Assembly (NCBI GenBank): GCA_016297965.1
Contig: JAEDDP010000005.1
Span: forward strand, 1 to 64,000
Direction of reading: 5' to 3'
From: Alphaproteobacteria bacterium
Lineage (GTDB): Bacteria; Pseudomonadota; Alphaproteobacteria; Rs-D84; CACZYB01
DNA: 64,000 bases
Below, in pieces: positions 34,156 through 43,175 of this stretch. Position 1 is the stretch's first letter. Each line of letters starts with the position of its first letter. The position numbers and the translations under genes were made by a program. Under the pieces are notes generated by a model. That model was not told where the DNA came from, did not search any database, and worked only from the letters and a program-made list of their open reading frames with translations.

Positions 34156-34465
34156 AAAAACACCAACCCTCCGTTTGCATAAAACAAACGTGGTGTGCTT
34201 TTTCCTAAACGTATCCTTGGGATTCATTTGGTCGGGAGAGTTCAGAAATCAAATACCGTGAAATGACCCCATAGTCTTCAAAATACAAAAAAGAATGTAT
34301 TCCTGTTTTATAACTATGGCTCCCCAACCGCAAAGTTGAGGTGTGTCATTTTACAAATGACAATTCGGTACATTCTATTTCAAACGTACCGCACGATATA
34401 AGAGCTTCTGACGGCTCCGCATCCTTACCCTAAGGACACTAGTGATAGAAAGTTCCATCACATAC
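34156..34465 (-). ncRNA. Candidate structured RNA, unidentified
   Basis: A gene-free stretch packed with stems. In plus coordinates they are: 34442-34461 (GTGAT arms), 34422-34436 (TCCTTA/TAAGGA), 34401-34418, 34367-34390 (eight-base arms), 34344-34362 (TGTCATTT/AAATGACA), 34322-34341, 34269-34319 (CCATAGT/ACTATGG with an inner stem), and a final hairpin 34161-34195 followed by T5 on the minus strand. Five arm positions that would be A-C mismatches on plus become G-U pairs on minus, which points to minus-strand transcription. A TATACT box lies near 34471-34476. No RNase P, tmRNA, SRP or 6S hallmark was found. It may be a free RNA or a leader of the gene at 33975. Confidence 0.5.
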
Positions 34466-34506
34466 CGAAGAGTATAATATATTATTTTGAAAAAAGAAAG
34501 ATTTTT

Positions 34507-35091
34507 TTAAAGAACCTTTACCAAATACACTGCCATAAACAAAAGAATAAAGGCAACAACGGTAAGAAATTCCAAATGCTTTTCAATAAAAACATTCGCC
34601 CGTTCTCCATATTTATGAAGAAGAAATGCAATAAAGTAATATCTTATTGCACGTGAAACAAATGAGGCAATTATAAATATGGAAAGGTTCATCCTTACCA
34701 CACCGCTTGCTATACATATAACCTTATATGGGAACGGTGTAAGTCCGCCGGCAAACACAATCCAATATCCCCACTTTGTATAAAGTCCGGCAAATTCATT
34801 AAATGTTTCCATATAGCCAAGCATTTCAAGTATAGTTTTTCCAACCGTATCAAAAAGAAATGCACCAATATAATATCCGGTCAATCCGCCGGCAATGCTT
34901 GATAAAAGAGCAACAGAAGAAATATAAAAAGACTTATTTGGTCGTGCAAGTATCATTGGTATCATAATTATTTCCGTTGGAAATGGGAAAAAAATACTCC
35001 CAAAAAACGAAATAAACAACAAAGCACTCATTGCATACTTTGTTTGACTTAATTTTAAAACATAATCGTATGTTTTTCGTAAAATCTTCAT
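34507..35091 (-). CDS. DedA/YqaA-like membrane protein (VTT/SNARE-associated family)
   Basis: A 194-residue protein with about five membrane helices. The early FPFPTEIIMIPMILARP segment, SIAGGLTGYYIGAFLFD (about 63-79) and the downstream AGGLTPFPYKVICIASGVVRM stretch (about 114-134) are typical of the YqaA branch of the DedA/VTT family. Some members of this family translocate lipids across membranes. The specific role here is unknown. The gene upstream is divergent; the structured-RNA region lies immediately downstream. Confidence 0.8.
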   Translation of the reverse strand: MKILRKTYDYVLKLSQTKYAMSALLFISFFGSIFFPFPTEIIMIPMILARPNKSFYISSVALLSSIAGGLTGYYIGAFLFDTVGKTILEMLGYMETFNEFAGLYTKWGYWIVFAGGLTPFPYKVICIASGVVRMNLSIFIIASFVSRAIRYYFIAFLLHKYGERANVFIEKHLEFLTVVAFILLFMAVYLVKVL

Positions 35092-35219
35092 TTTTCAACC
35101 TCTTATCTTTTGAAAAAAGTCTATTATAAAATAAGGATAAGTCAATCCAAAAAGATAAAAAACTCTTGCATATAAAAATACTATCTTGTATCTTTACTAT
35201 ATAAGAACAGGAGGTTAAG

Positions 35220-35402
35220 TTGAGAAAAATTTTCGCTCTATTTTTACTTATCATCGTTTCAGGTTGTGGGGGTACAATGTATGAGCCAGATCCTGTGGGT
35301 GTTGGCTATGATGCAAATGAGTTAAAAATGTCGCCTTGTGCTTGCATACAAGTAGAAACAAAGCCGGGGTTGCCTGAATGGTTTATACAAACAACGATTT
35401 AA
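35220..35402 (+). CDS. Micro-lipoprotein linked to DotI-like genes
   Basis: A 60-residue predicted lipoprotein beginning at a TTG with GGAGG five bases upstream. The signal sequence has a lipobox IVSGC (Cys at about residue 16), leaving a mature peptide of about 45 residues with a CAC motif. Its last 25 bases overlap the next gene, so translation is coupled. Dot/Icm systems use small lipoproteins (DotC, DotD, IcmN) at the outer membrane. This one is too short to assign to any of them, but position suggests a secretion-system accessory. Confidence 0.6.
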   Translation: MRKIFALFLLIIVSGCGGTMYEPDPVGVGYDANELKMSPCACIQVETKPGLPEWFIQTTI

Positions 35403-36271
35403 AAATAAAATCTGTTTCGGATAAAAACAAAGCAAACTCTTTACCTGTGTATCCTTTTAATGTTGATGTTCCATCATTTCCGGAAAGGAAGTATCTTGCG
35501 GGGATTTATTGGTTTGCAAGGTTTTCTTATGTTTCCTTGTTCATAAGTATTCTTATTGTTGCCCTTATCGCTTTTCGTGCATTTTCGCAAAATGTTGACC
35601 CAAGTTTTATTTATTGGAACTCGCTTGATAACAAATTTGAATTTAAAACAAAAAGAATGGGTGAAAAGCCAAAGGAAAATATAAAAAATATTTCCGATTC
35701 AACCTACCTTAACGAATTTTTCATTGAAACTTATTTAACAAAGCGTTTTTCAATTTCCGATTCGTTTGTGAAAAATTATAATAATTGGTGTGATTGTTCA
35801 TATAACAAAACTCCCGTTTCAAAAATGGGTGATTTTAATTTGGAACAGGATTGTTATGTTTGCAGTTTTTCGGCCTCGCCTGTATACAAAACTTTTTTGG
35901 ATAATGAATACAGTGCATATACAAAACTTGCCGAAAGTGGATTGACACGGAATGTCAAAATTTTGGATATGAAAAAGTTTTATGAAGCACAGGACAGTTC
36001 CGAACAATCGCTTATGGATTTAATTTTGAATAAGCAAAAAAATATAAAGGTTTATTTGGGATACCGTGTTGATTTTATTTTGGAAGATGTTCGTGATAAC
36101 AAGGTTGTAAACAGAACCGTCCTTACGTCATACCTTAATATTGTTGGTCCAAAACAATCCCCACAAAGACGATTCGTATCAGAGGCAAGCTTTATGTTCA
36201 ACCCAAGTTATGAACAAATTTTACGTGATTATAAACAGAAAATGGAAAGGGGACAAAATGTCGGAAAATAA
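35378..36271 (+). CDS. DotI/VirB8-like inner-membrane protein, paralogue 1
   Basis: A 297-residue bitopic protein: a cytoplasmic N-terminus, one membrane helix (about 46-66, YVSLFISILIVALIAF) and a periplasmic domain with the alternating alpha+beta look of DotI/VirB8 (NTF2-like) proteins. Late segments include YRVDFILEDVRDNKVVNRT and LTSYLNIVG. The periplasmic part carries four cysteines (CDC and CYVC), not usual for VirB8. DotI forms part of the inner-membrane platform of IVB secretion systems. It overlaps the micro-lipoprotein at its start and the next DotI-like gene at its end. Confidence 0.5.
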   Translation: MVYTNNDLKIKSVSDKNKANSLPVYPFNVDVPSFPERKYLAGIYWFARFSYVSLFISILIVALIAFRAFSQNVDPSFIYWNSLDNKFEFKTKRMGEKPKENIKNISDSTYLNEFFIETYLTKRFSISDSFVKNYNNWCDCSYNKTPVSKMGDFNLEQDCYVCSFSASPVYKTFLDNEYSAYTKLAESGLTRNVKILDMKKFYEAQDSSEQSLMDLILNKQKNIKVYLGYRVDFILEDVRDNKVVNRTVLTSYLNIVGPKQSPQRRFVSEASFMFNPSYEQILRDYKQKMERGQNVGK

Positions 36272-36980
36272 AAAACGAATTTCCATTTATGAAATTTGGA
36301 TTATTGTTAGTTTGTGTTTTATAAGCATTATTACAGCATGTCTTGCTTCATTTGTTTATTTTAACAAATTTGATAAGGAAAATTTTAATGTTTCCGGATT
36401 TGTTATCCCAAGTTTTGTTGATACAAAAAATGCCTTTGAAATAATGCCATTAAACAGTGGGGCAGTATCATCAAAACAAAGGGATGAGTTCAGACGACAA
36501 CTTATAAAGGAATACATTGTTAATCGTTATACGGTGAATGGTTCAACATTTATTATGGAACAAAATTTGGGGTTTCAATCGTTAAATAATCCGGTTGATA
36601 AAAATGGAAGTCTTTTAAAAAATCCTGGTTTTATTGGTTTTGAACGGGATGGTACACCTGTTTGGCGGAATGCCTATACCAATTTTGTAAATGGAAACGA
36701 TGGTGAACTTGCCGAAATAAATGCATTGTTAAAGGAAGGCACAACGCGAAGTGTGCGAATTCTGACTGAGCCTGTAAAATCAAGGGATTGGTGGATAACA
36801 AAGGTTGAATTTATTTATAAAACTCCCACAACATTAAGTCTTTCCGATGCAAGAAAGGAACTTTATCAAATTGCCATAAGTTCAAAACTTATAGGTATTG
36901 ATACAGCAAGATTCAATGGAAAGGATGCATCATCCATTTTTGGTTTCAATGTTGACTACATTCAAAAAACAAGATTATAG
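36258..36980 (+). CDS. DotI/VirB8-like inner-membrane protein, paralogue 2
   Basis: A 240-residue protein with the same plan: short cytoplasmic head, one membrane helix (about 11-33) and a periplasmic domain with the KYEYIVNRYTVNG-type helix (here LIKEYIVNRYTVNG, about 84-97) and a DWWITKVEFIYKT strand. The helix-then-RYTV order is shared with the third paralogue at 52288 (AKSYILSYIIDRESV). The start is the ATG at 36258 after AAAGGGG, overlapping paralogue 1 by 14 bases. A strong terminator closes this three-gene unit. Confidence 0.55.
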   Translation: MSENKKRISIYEIWIIVSLCFISIITACLASFVYFNKFDKENFNVSGFVIPSFVDTKNAFEIMPLNSGAVSSKQRDEFRRQLIKEYIVNRYTVNGSTFIMEQNLGFQSLNNPVDKNGSLLKNPGFIGFERDGTPVWRNAYTNFVNGNDGELAEINALLKEGTTRSVRILTEPVKSRDWWITKVEFIYKTPTTLSLSDARKELYQIAISSKLIGIDTARFNGKDASSIFGFNVDYIQKTRL

Positions 36981-36989
36981 GAAATAAAA

Positions 36990-37022
36990 AAGGGGAAAAA
37001 TTAAATTTCCCCTTCTTTTTTA
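36990..37022. terminator. Terminator after the DotI-like pair
   Basis: A perfect nine-base stem, AAGGGGAAA (36990-36998) and TTTCCCCTT (37006-37014), followed by CTTTTTT. The convergent acyltransferase gene stops within it, so it may act on both strands. Confidence 0.85.
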
Positions 37023-37817
37023 TGCATTTTTTACGATTCGTTCATATCTATCAAGATAACTTTGTTTAAGTTTTTTTGTTTCAAATATTATGCAAACATC
37101 AAAACAATTAAATCCCCAATCAATGTAAATACTTTTACTTACACGACAACCAACACGAAGGTATCCCTTTATCATTGTTGGAAGTTGTTTGAATGCCTCC
37201 AAATCATTAACTTCTTCACGTTTTAATACTGGATATTCGCGTCTGTCATCGGTTTTTGCATCAATGGCAAGTTCGCCATCAGCCACAGCATTATAATATA
37301 AATAAGAAAGAGCCTGTTTATAATCGTCAAGGTTTGTACCAAGGAAACTTCCACAACCGAACATCAACTTTATTTCATAATCAAACATATATGCGGCAAG
37401 TCCGTTCCACATCATTTGCATAACGATTTTTGTACGATATTCCTTTTTCACACAGGCACGACCAAGTTCCAAAACTTCGCCATCATAATCATTAAACTTT
37501 TCAACATTAAACTCTGTTTGTGAATACCATTTACCAACGGCCTTTGCCCCACTTTTCCGCATAAGACGGTATGTTCCAATAACATAATCTTCGGGATTAT
37601 CACCAACGGTTCTGTCAATTGCGATAAGATGATCACAAAAATCATCAAATTCATCAAAATCCCGTCTTTCAAGCTTTACCTGTTCGGATGGTATTGCACC
37701 TTCTTCTTCAAAGAAAATTTCATACCGAAGCTTTTGTGCGGCCACAACTTCATCCTTATTTTTTGCAAGTCTTACTTCAAATTTTTCACTTTTAATATTA
37801 TCAAGATAATTAGTCAT
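37020..37817 (-). CDS. OlsB-like N-acyltransferase (GNAT fold)
   Basis: A 265-residue protein resembling L-ornithine N-alpha-acyltransferase (OlsB), the first enzyme of ornithine-lipid synthesis. The family pattern is visible: FEVRLAKNKDEVVAAQKLRYEIFFEE (about 13-38), the YVIGTYRLM strand, and VLELGRACVKKEYR (about 117-130). The olsA partner is not adjacent. A related acyl-homoserine-lactone-type or other long-chain GNAT role cannot be excluded. I chose the ATG at 37817, with AGGAA upstream, over an in-frame ATG at 37853. Confidence 0.75.
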   Translation of the reverse strand: MTNYLDNIKSEKFEVRLAKNKDEVVAAQKLRYEIFFEEEGAIPSEQVKLERRDFDEFDDFCDHLIAIDRTVGDNPEDYVIGTYRLMRKSGAKAVGKWYSQTEFNVEKFNDYDGEVLELGRACVKKEYRTKIVMQMMWNGLAAYMFDYEIKLMFGCGSFLGTNLDDYKQALSYLYYNAVADGELAIDAKTDDRREYPVLKREEVNDLEAFKQLPTMIKGYLRVGCRVSKSIYIDWGFNCFDVCIIFETKKLKQSYLDRYERIVKNA

Positions 37818-37961
37818 AAATATTCCTATCTTTTTTGTAATAAGCCATATCATACAGCCATAGGCAAATAAAATAAAGTAAAAAATATTATATATAAAAG
37901 TATAGAAATTTTCCCGATTCTGTCATATACTAAACCTATAATAAAAAATATGGAGATTATA

Positions 37962-39776
37962 ATGAAAGAAGATAAAAATTTAATTGCGACACGTTGGGAT
38001 TTAACACCACTTTATAAATCAATCAATGATAAAAAAATTACCGAAAATATAAAACGGGTTGAAAAAATATGTGCGGATTTTCCCAAAAAATACAGGGGTA
38101 AACTTGCCACACTTTTGAATGATGCATTGGCTGATATAATAAAAATTGATGAAATAGTATCAACAATGTTTGCATATTTTTATTTATTAAGCAGTCGTGA
38201 TGCCGAAAACGAGGAAATAAAAAAACAAACCTCAATGGCACAGGAACGCTTAACATCGGCAATGGCAAACCTTACATTTTTTGATATAGAGCTTGGCAAG
38301 CTTTCAAAATCCGATTATGAGGCACAGGTAAAGGCATCAAAGCTTCTTAAACACAATAAACCATACCTTGATGAAATACGAAAAAATGCAAAATATCAGT
38401 TAAGTGAAGAAGTTGAAACTATCCTTACAAAAGTTTCTCCATTTTTATCCGGTGAATGGGATGATATGATGGATGAAATGGAAACAAAGCTTGAATTCCA
38501 TCTTAAAGGAAAAAAATATAATCTTTCCGAAATATTAAATGTTGCAAATTCTTCGCATAAATCAAAGCTTCGTAAACTTGCCCTTGATGAGTTAAACAGG
38601 GTCCTTGCGTCCTCAAATTACCAAAATCTTCGTGTTCGTGCGTTAAATTTGGTAATGGGTGAAAAAAACTTAATGGATTCGGAACGTGGTTTTAAAAACA
38701 TAATGTCTGCAAGGAACATTTCCAATAATTTGGATGACAAGACTGTTGATGCTCTACATACCGCCGTTGCAAAATATGGTGCAGAACAGGGAAAGCGTTA
38801 TTACACAATACTTAAAAAACTTCTTCATAAAAAGGTGCTTAATTGGGCGGACCGCAATGCTCCACTTCCATTTGAAAGTAAGGCATATTATTCATGGGAT
38901 GATTGTGTGAAAACAGTGCTTAATGCATACGAAAACTTTTCACCAATCCTTGCAAATTTAATTCGCGATTCGTTTGCAAATCATCGTATTGATGCTCCGG
39001 TATATAAGGGTAAAACAAGCGGTGCATACAATTACACTGTTGTTGCCGAAGGGGGCAAGGTTTACACTTGGACTTTTTTAAACTATATGGGAACTACCCG
39101 CGATGTTATGACATTAGCACATGAACTTGGTCATTCGGTTCACGGTCAACTTGCCGGTGCAAAACAGGGAACCTTACAAACACAGGCTCCTATGGCATAT
39201 GCCGAAACTGCAAGTATTTTTGGTGAAATGTTGACATTTGAGTATATGATAAATCATATTACAAATCCACGGGAAAAACTTGCTCTTTTGCTTGCAAAAT
39301 CAAATGATTGGATAAATTCTGTTAATCGCCAGATAAGTTTTTCCTTCTTTGAACAAATCGTTCATGAAAAAAGAAAGCAGGGAAAACTTACCACCAAAGA
39401 TTTCAATGATGCCTGGATAAAGGTTTCAAAGGATATGTATGGTCGTGATGGCGAAATTTTCAATTATGATAATATGGAAAACCTTTGGTGCTATGTCGGA
39501 CATTTTATGCGACCATTTTATGTATATGCATACTCATTTGGTGAACTTTTCACACAAAGCCTTTTTGCAGTAAAAGAAAAGAATCCAAAAACTTTTGAAA
39601 AATTATACATTGAAATGCTTGAAAGTGGTTCTACAAAGGATGCAATAAACCTTATGAAACCATTTGGGCTTAACCCAACCGATGCCAAGTTTTGGAAGCA
39701 AGGTATTGATGTTTCAATAAAAAAGTGGCTTGACGAGGCAGAAAAGCTGATTGCGGAACTTAAACTTATAAAATAA
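37962..39776 (+). CDS. pepF: Oligoendopeptidase F (M3 family)
   Basis: A cytoplasmic zinc metallopeptidase that degrades oligopeptides. It has 604 residues. The N-terminal helical domain opens with the family's WDLTPLY segment. The zinc site is HELGHSVHG (about 388-396), with the third ligand Glu in AYAETASIFGEM about 27 residues later, and the downstream YAYSFGELF segment is typical. The start is the ATG at 37962; TGGAG at 37951-37955 is the ribosome-binding site and overlaps an earlier in-frame ATG. A perfect TATAAT lies at 37937-37942, but no good -35. Confidence 0.93.
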   Translation: MKEDKNLIATRWDLTPLYKSINDKKITENIKRVEKICADFPKKYRGKLATLLNDALADIIKIDEIVSTMFAYFYLLSSRDAENEEIKKQTSMAQERLTSAMANLTFFDIELGKLSKSDYEAQVKASKLLKHNKPYLDEIRKNAKYQLSEEVETILTKVSPFLSGEWDDMMDEMETKLEFHLKGKKYNLSEILNVANSSHKSKLRKLALDELNRVLASSNYQNLRVRALNLVMGEKNLMDSERGFKNIMSARNISNNLDDKTVDALHTAVAKYGAEQGKRYYTILKKLLHKKVLNWADRNAPLPFESKAYYSWDDCVKTVLNAYENFSPILANLIRDSFANHRIDAPVYKGKTSGAYNYTVVAEGGKVYTWTFLNYMGTTRDVMTLAHELGHSVHGQLAGAKQGTLQTQAPMAYAETASIFGEMLTFEYMINHITNPREKLALLLAKSNDWINSVNRQISFSFFEQIVHEKRKQGKLTTKDFNDAWIKVSKDMYGRDGEIFNYDNMENLWCYVGHFMRPFYVYAYSFGELFTQSLFAVKEKNPKTFEKLYIEMLESGSTKDAINLMKPFGLNPTDAKFWKQGIDVSIKKWLDEAEKLIAELKLIK

Positions 39777-39859
39777 TTTGTTATAACATTTTTACGGTGA
39801 ATTAAGGGGTAATAAAAAAAGACTTTAAAAATAAAAATATTATAGTAAAATCAACCTCT

Positions 39860-40984
39860 ATGAAACTAGGTATAACAAAAATAAATATAATAGATAAGTA
39901 TATTGCGAAACAAATTTTGTTTGGTTTGTTTATCGTGTCGTCAATACTTTTGGGTATTGCGTGGTTTTCGCAAATCATAAGATTGTTATCATACCTTGTA
40001 AATAACAATATCGGTTTTTTGACATTTATAAAGATGACAACACTTCTTTTTCCGGATTTGCTTGTTATCATTCTTCCTATTGCCATATTTGCCGTTGTTT
40101 TGTTCGTTTACAATAAACTTGTTTCAGATAAGGAACTTGTCATTATGCAGGCGGTCGGAATGTCCGCACGCGACCTTGCCCGTCCGGCATTATGGATTGC
40201 GACAATAATCACGCTTATTTGCTTTTATATTACCCTTCACTTGTCCCCAATTTACGCCGTAAAGTACAGGACATTTTTGTTTGATGCGAATAATGATATT
40301 TCCGCCCTTTTGATACAGGAAGGTGAGTTTAACCAAATTACAGATGGATTAACTCTTTATGTGAAAAGTTCAAAGGATAATATCTTGTCCGATATTTTTA
40401 TTAACGACCAAAGGGTTAAAAACAGGGCGCGAACCATCCTTGCCGAACAGGGTATAGTTTCAACATCAAATAACAATGTTTCACTTTCCCTTGTAAATGG
40501 AAGTATTCAGGAAAAAAATAAAAATCGTTTTACCTTTGGTTCGTTTGAACGGTATACCGCCGACCTTGGTGTTATTGCAAAAAATTCCGCAAGAAGTAAA
40601 AAGGCGAGCGAGTTAAAGTTTTTTGAACTTATCTTTGCGCGTGAACTTGGTTATGCGACCGAAGACAATTACTCAAAATATTTGGTTGAACTTCATAAAC
40701 GACTTTTGGAACCATTGTATAATATTTTGTTTACACTTATTGCCCTTATTGCTATATTTAAGGCTCCATTAAACAAACGAAGCAACAGCCGAAATATGAT
40801 TTTCGCTGTTTCAAGTATGGCTGGTATTCAAATGGCATATATTGCATTTTTTAATTTACTTCGTGTACACAGAAACCTTTATCCGCTGGTATATGCGATT
40901 ACAATCACGACAATATTCGTATTGTTTAGGGTTTTGTATACCGATAAAGTTATAAAGATAAAAAGGATACGGCATACAAAATGA
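39860..40984 (+). CDS. lptF: LPS export system permease LptF
   Basis: An inner-membrane subunit of the LptBFG transporter that extracts LPS for delivery through LptA to LptD. The 374-residue YjgP/YjgQ-family protein has about six helices with a large periplasmic domain between helices 3 and 4 (about 125-275). The NKLVSDKELVIMQAVGMSARDL segment (about 85-107) is the coupling region that contacts the LptB ATPase. The opening IDKYIAKQILFGL favours LptF over LptG. It overlaps lptD by four bases. LptG, usually next, is missing here. Confidence 0.88.
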   Translation: MKLGITKINIIDKYIAKQILFGLFIVSSILLGIAWFSQIIRLLSYLVNNNIGFLTFIKMTTLLFPDLLVIILPIAIFAVVLFVYNKLVSDKELVIMQAVGMSARDLARPALWIATIITLICFYITLHLSPIYAVKYRTFLFDANNDISALLIQEGEFNQITDGLTLYVKSSKDNILSDIFINDQRVKNRARTILAEQGIVSTSNNNVSLSLVNGSIQEKNKNRFTFGSFERYTADLGVIAKNSARSKKASELKFFELIFARELGYATEDNYSKYLVELHKRLLEPLYNILFTLIALIAIFKAPLNKRSNSRNMIFAVSSMAGIQMAYIAFFNLLRVHRNLYPLVYAITITTIFVLFRVLYTDKVIKIKRIRHTK

Positions 40985-43155
40985 AAAAGCTTTTCTTTTA
41001 TCCTTTTTTTATTCTATTTTCATTTAATTGTTTTGCCGAAACTGCAACAGTGGAAAAGACAAACGATACTGCATTTGATACCGATGCGGTGATTTATGAT
41101 AAAAATACGGGAAAGTTTACAACCGTTGGTGATGTTAATGTTAATTATAAGGATAACAAGCTTTTAACCAAAAACCTTGAATACGATACAAACACCAATG
41201 AAATAAGGGCCGAAGGTCGTATTGACATAACAAATCCCAATACCGTTATGGATACCCAAAACCTTATTATCAATACAAAGGATGATACGGCGTCGCTTGG
41301 CGAAATAAATATGAAATTCGGGCAAAATTCGTATGTAAAGGCGGAACAGGCAATAATGGAATCAAAGGATTCTGTGTTGTTAAGGGATGTTGAATATACC
41401 GCATGTAAGGAAGGTTTGAATGAATGTTCCAATCCTCCAACATGGAAAATTGGGGCAAGCAAGATTTTGCATAATACCGAAACGGGAAGCCTTTTTTATA
41501 CAAATGCTATGCTTTATATGTGGGATGTTCCGATATTTTATTTCCCATTTTTACAAAATTATACACCAAAGATAAAAAATAAGTCCGGATTGCTTGTTCC
41601 AAAATTTGGAACGTCATCCTATTTGGGTTCTGTATTGCAACTTCCATTTTTTATAAAAATAAATGATTATAACGATATGACTATATCACCAATGCTTACC
41701 TCATCAAAGGGTACAATTTGGCTTGGTGAATATCGTACAAATCAGGACTTTATCCAAAGTACAACATCCGGAAGTTATAAAAGTTCGGACACCGATGAAA
41801 ATAAAAGATGGTACATAAATACCAAAAATTATTTTGAAATAAATGATGTTTGGCGTGGAAAGGTTAATTTTGAACGTGCATCGGATGATACATATTTGCG
41901 ACTTTATGATTTCACATCTGATCCATGGCTTTCATCACAAATCCAGTTAGAAGGCGCCCTAAACAGAAGTTATCTTACTGCTGATATGTATTTTTATCAG
42001 GATTTACGTGATATTTCCGATGGTTATACTCCACGTGTTATTCCATTTATAAATTACAAGCGTGTAAGCGAACCAAATTCTACCGGTGGATATTTTGATT
42101 TCAACCTTAATACTGCAAATATTGTCCTTGATTATTCCTCTCCATCATCCCGTGATGAAAAGAATTTCCGAACATCTACGGTGTTAAGGTATGTTCAACC
42201 GATTCGTACAACTGGCGGACATTTATTCTCGCTTGGTATTGAAGGTCGTGGTGATTTGTTCGTCCTTAACGATGTATCAAATGCAAATTCGGCAGATGGT
42301 TATTATTCTGGGTCAAAGGGTCGCAGTAATATAAGTGCAGATTTAATTTGGAAATACCCATTGTATCGTTCATATTCTAATCGTACAGAAATTATTGAAC
42401 CGACGATTGAATTGATTGCATCACCAAAGGTTTCCGGAAGTTCCGTTATACCAAATATGGACAGTAAGTATATGGAACTTGAAGTTGAAAATTTATTCAG
42501 TACCGACCGATTCTCTGGATATGATATTTTTGAAAGTGGTACACGACTAAATTATGGTGTAAACTTTATTCAAAATTATAACAATAATCAAAAGGTTGCA
42601 TTCTTTATTGGGCAAAATTATAACTTTGATGTTCCGGATGATATATACCTTGATAACAGTGGTCTTAAAAATACAAAGGGAAGTTCGGATATTGTGGCAA
42701 GTGTGCTTTATACCCCATCAAATTATTTAAGTTTCAAATACAAAACTCGTATGAATAATGAGACGTTAGAGGTTAACCGAAGCGATTTATATTTGTTCGC
42801 CGGACCACGCGCCCTAAATTTAACATTGAATTATGTTTATTTACGTAATATGTTTATAGAAGATGAACTTTCCGTAAAGAAAAATGAAATTAACGGTTAT
42901 CTTTCATCCCAACTTACACAAAAATGGCGTGCCTTTGTTGGTGAAAGATATGATTTGTACGAAAGTCGCATAATAAAGATTATGGCTGGGCTTGAATACG
43001 AAAACGACTGTTTCAAATTCAATATAAACTTTGTAAACAATAATACACGCGACCGTGATTATGTGGGTGATAAGTCCATATATTTCACACTTACATTTAA
43101 AACATTGGGTTCCGTTTCAAGTAGCTTTGGCGTAAGTTCCGGTGATGATGATTAG
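40981..43155 (+). CDS. lptD: LPS assembly protein LptD
   Basis: The outer-membrane beta-barrel that inserts LPS into the outer leaflet. It has 724 residues: a signal peptide ending NCFAE (about residue 19), the N-terminal LptA/OstA-like jellyroll (about 30-135, GDVNVNYKDNKLLTKNLEYD), then the barrel (about 200-720). The two cysteines at about 140 and 147 (TACKEGLNEC) and one near 674 (ENDCFKFN) could form the disulfides that LptD needs. It overlaps lptF by ATGA, and surA follows. Confidence 0.92.
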   Translation: MKKLFFYPFFILFSFNCFAETATVEKTNDTAFDTDAVIYDKNTGKFTTVGDVNVNYKDNKLLTKNLEYDTNTNEIRAEGRIDITNPNTVMDTQNLIINTKDDTASLGEINMKFGQNSYVKAEQAIMESKDSVLLRDVEYTACKEGLNECSNPPTWKIGASKILHNTETGSLFYTNAMLYMWDVPIFYFPFLQNYTPKIKNKSGLLVPKFGTSSYLGSVLQLPFFIKINDYNDMTISPMLTSSKGTIWLGEYRTNQDFIQSTTSGSYKSSDTDENKRWYINTKNYFEINDVWRGKVNFERASDDTYLRLYDFTSDPWLSSQIQLEGALNRSYLTADMYFYQDLRDISDGYTPRVIPFINYKRVSEPNSTGGYFDFNLNTANIVLDYSSPSSRDEKNFRTSTVLRYVQPIRTTGGHLFSLGIEGRGDLFVLNDVSNANSADGYYSGSKGRSNISADLIWKYPLYRSYSNRTEIIEPTIELIASPKVSGSSVIPNMDSKYMELEVENLFSTDRFSGYDIFESGTRLNYGVNFIQNYNNNQKVAFFIGQNYNFDVPDDIYLDNSGLKNTKGSSDIVASVLYTPSNYLSFKYKTRMNNETLEVNRSDLYLFAGPRALNLTLNYVYLRNMFIEDELSVKKNEINGYLSSQLTQKWRAFVGERYDLYESRIIKIMAGLEYENDCFKFNINFVNNNTRDRDYVGDKSIYFTLTFKTLGSVSSSFGVSSGDDD

Positions 43156-43175
43156 GGTAATAAAAGGAGGGGGTT

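Noticed and set aside
34156..34465. tmRNA, RNase P RNA, SRP RNA or a tracrRNA/omega-type guide RNA as identity of the structured region
   Set aside because: No T-arm sequence, no Ala-rich tag frame ending in a stop, no RNase P core sequence and no SRP tetraloop region was found. No cas, iscB or tnpB gene lies nearby.
34507..36980. Prophage or conjugative-plasmid remnant
   Set aside because: No integrase, relaxase, transposase or attachment repeats; base composition matches the neighbouring housekeeping genes.
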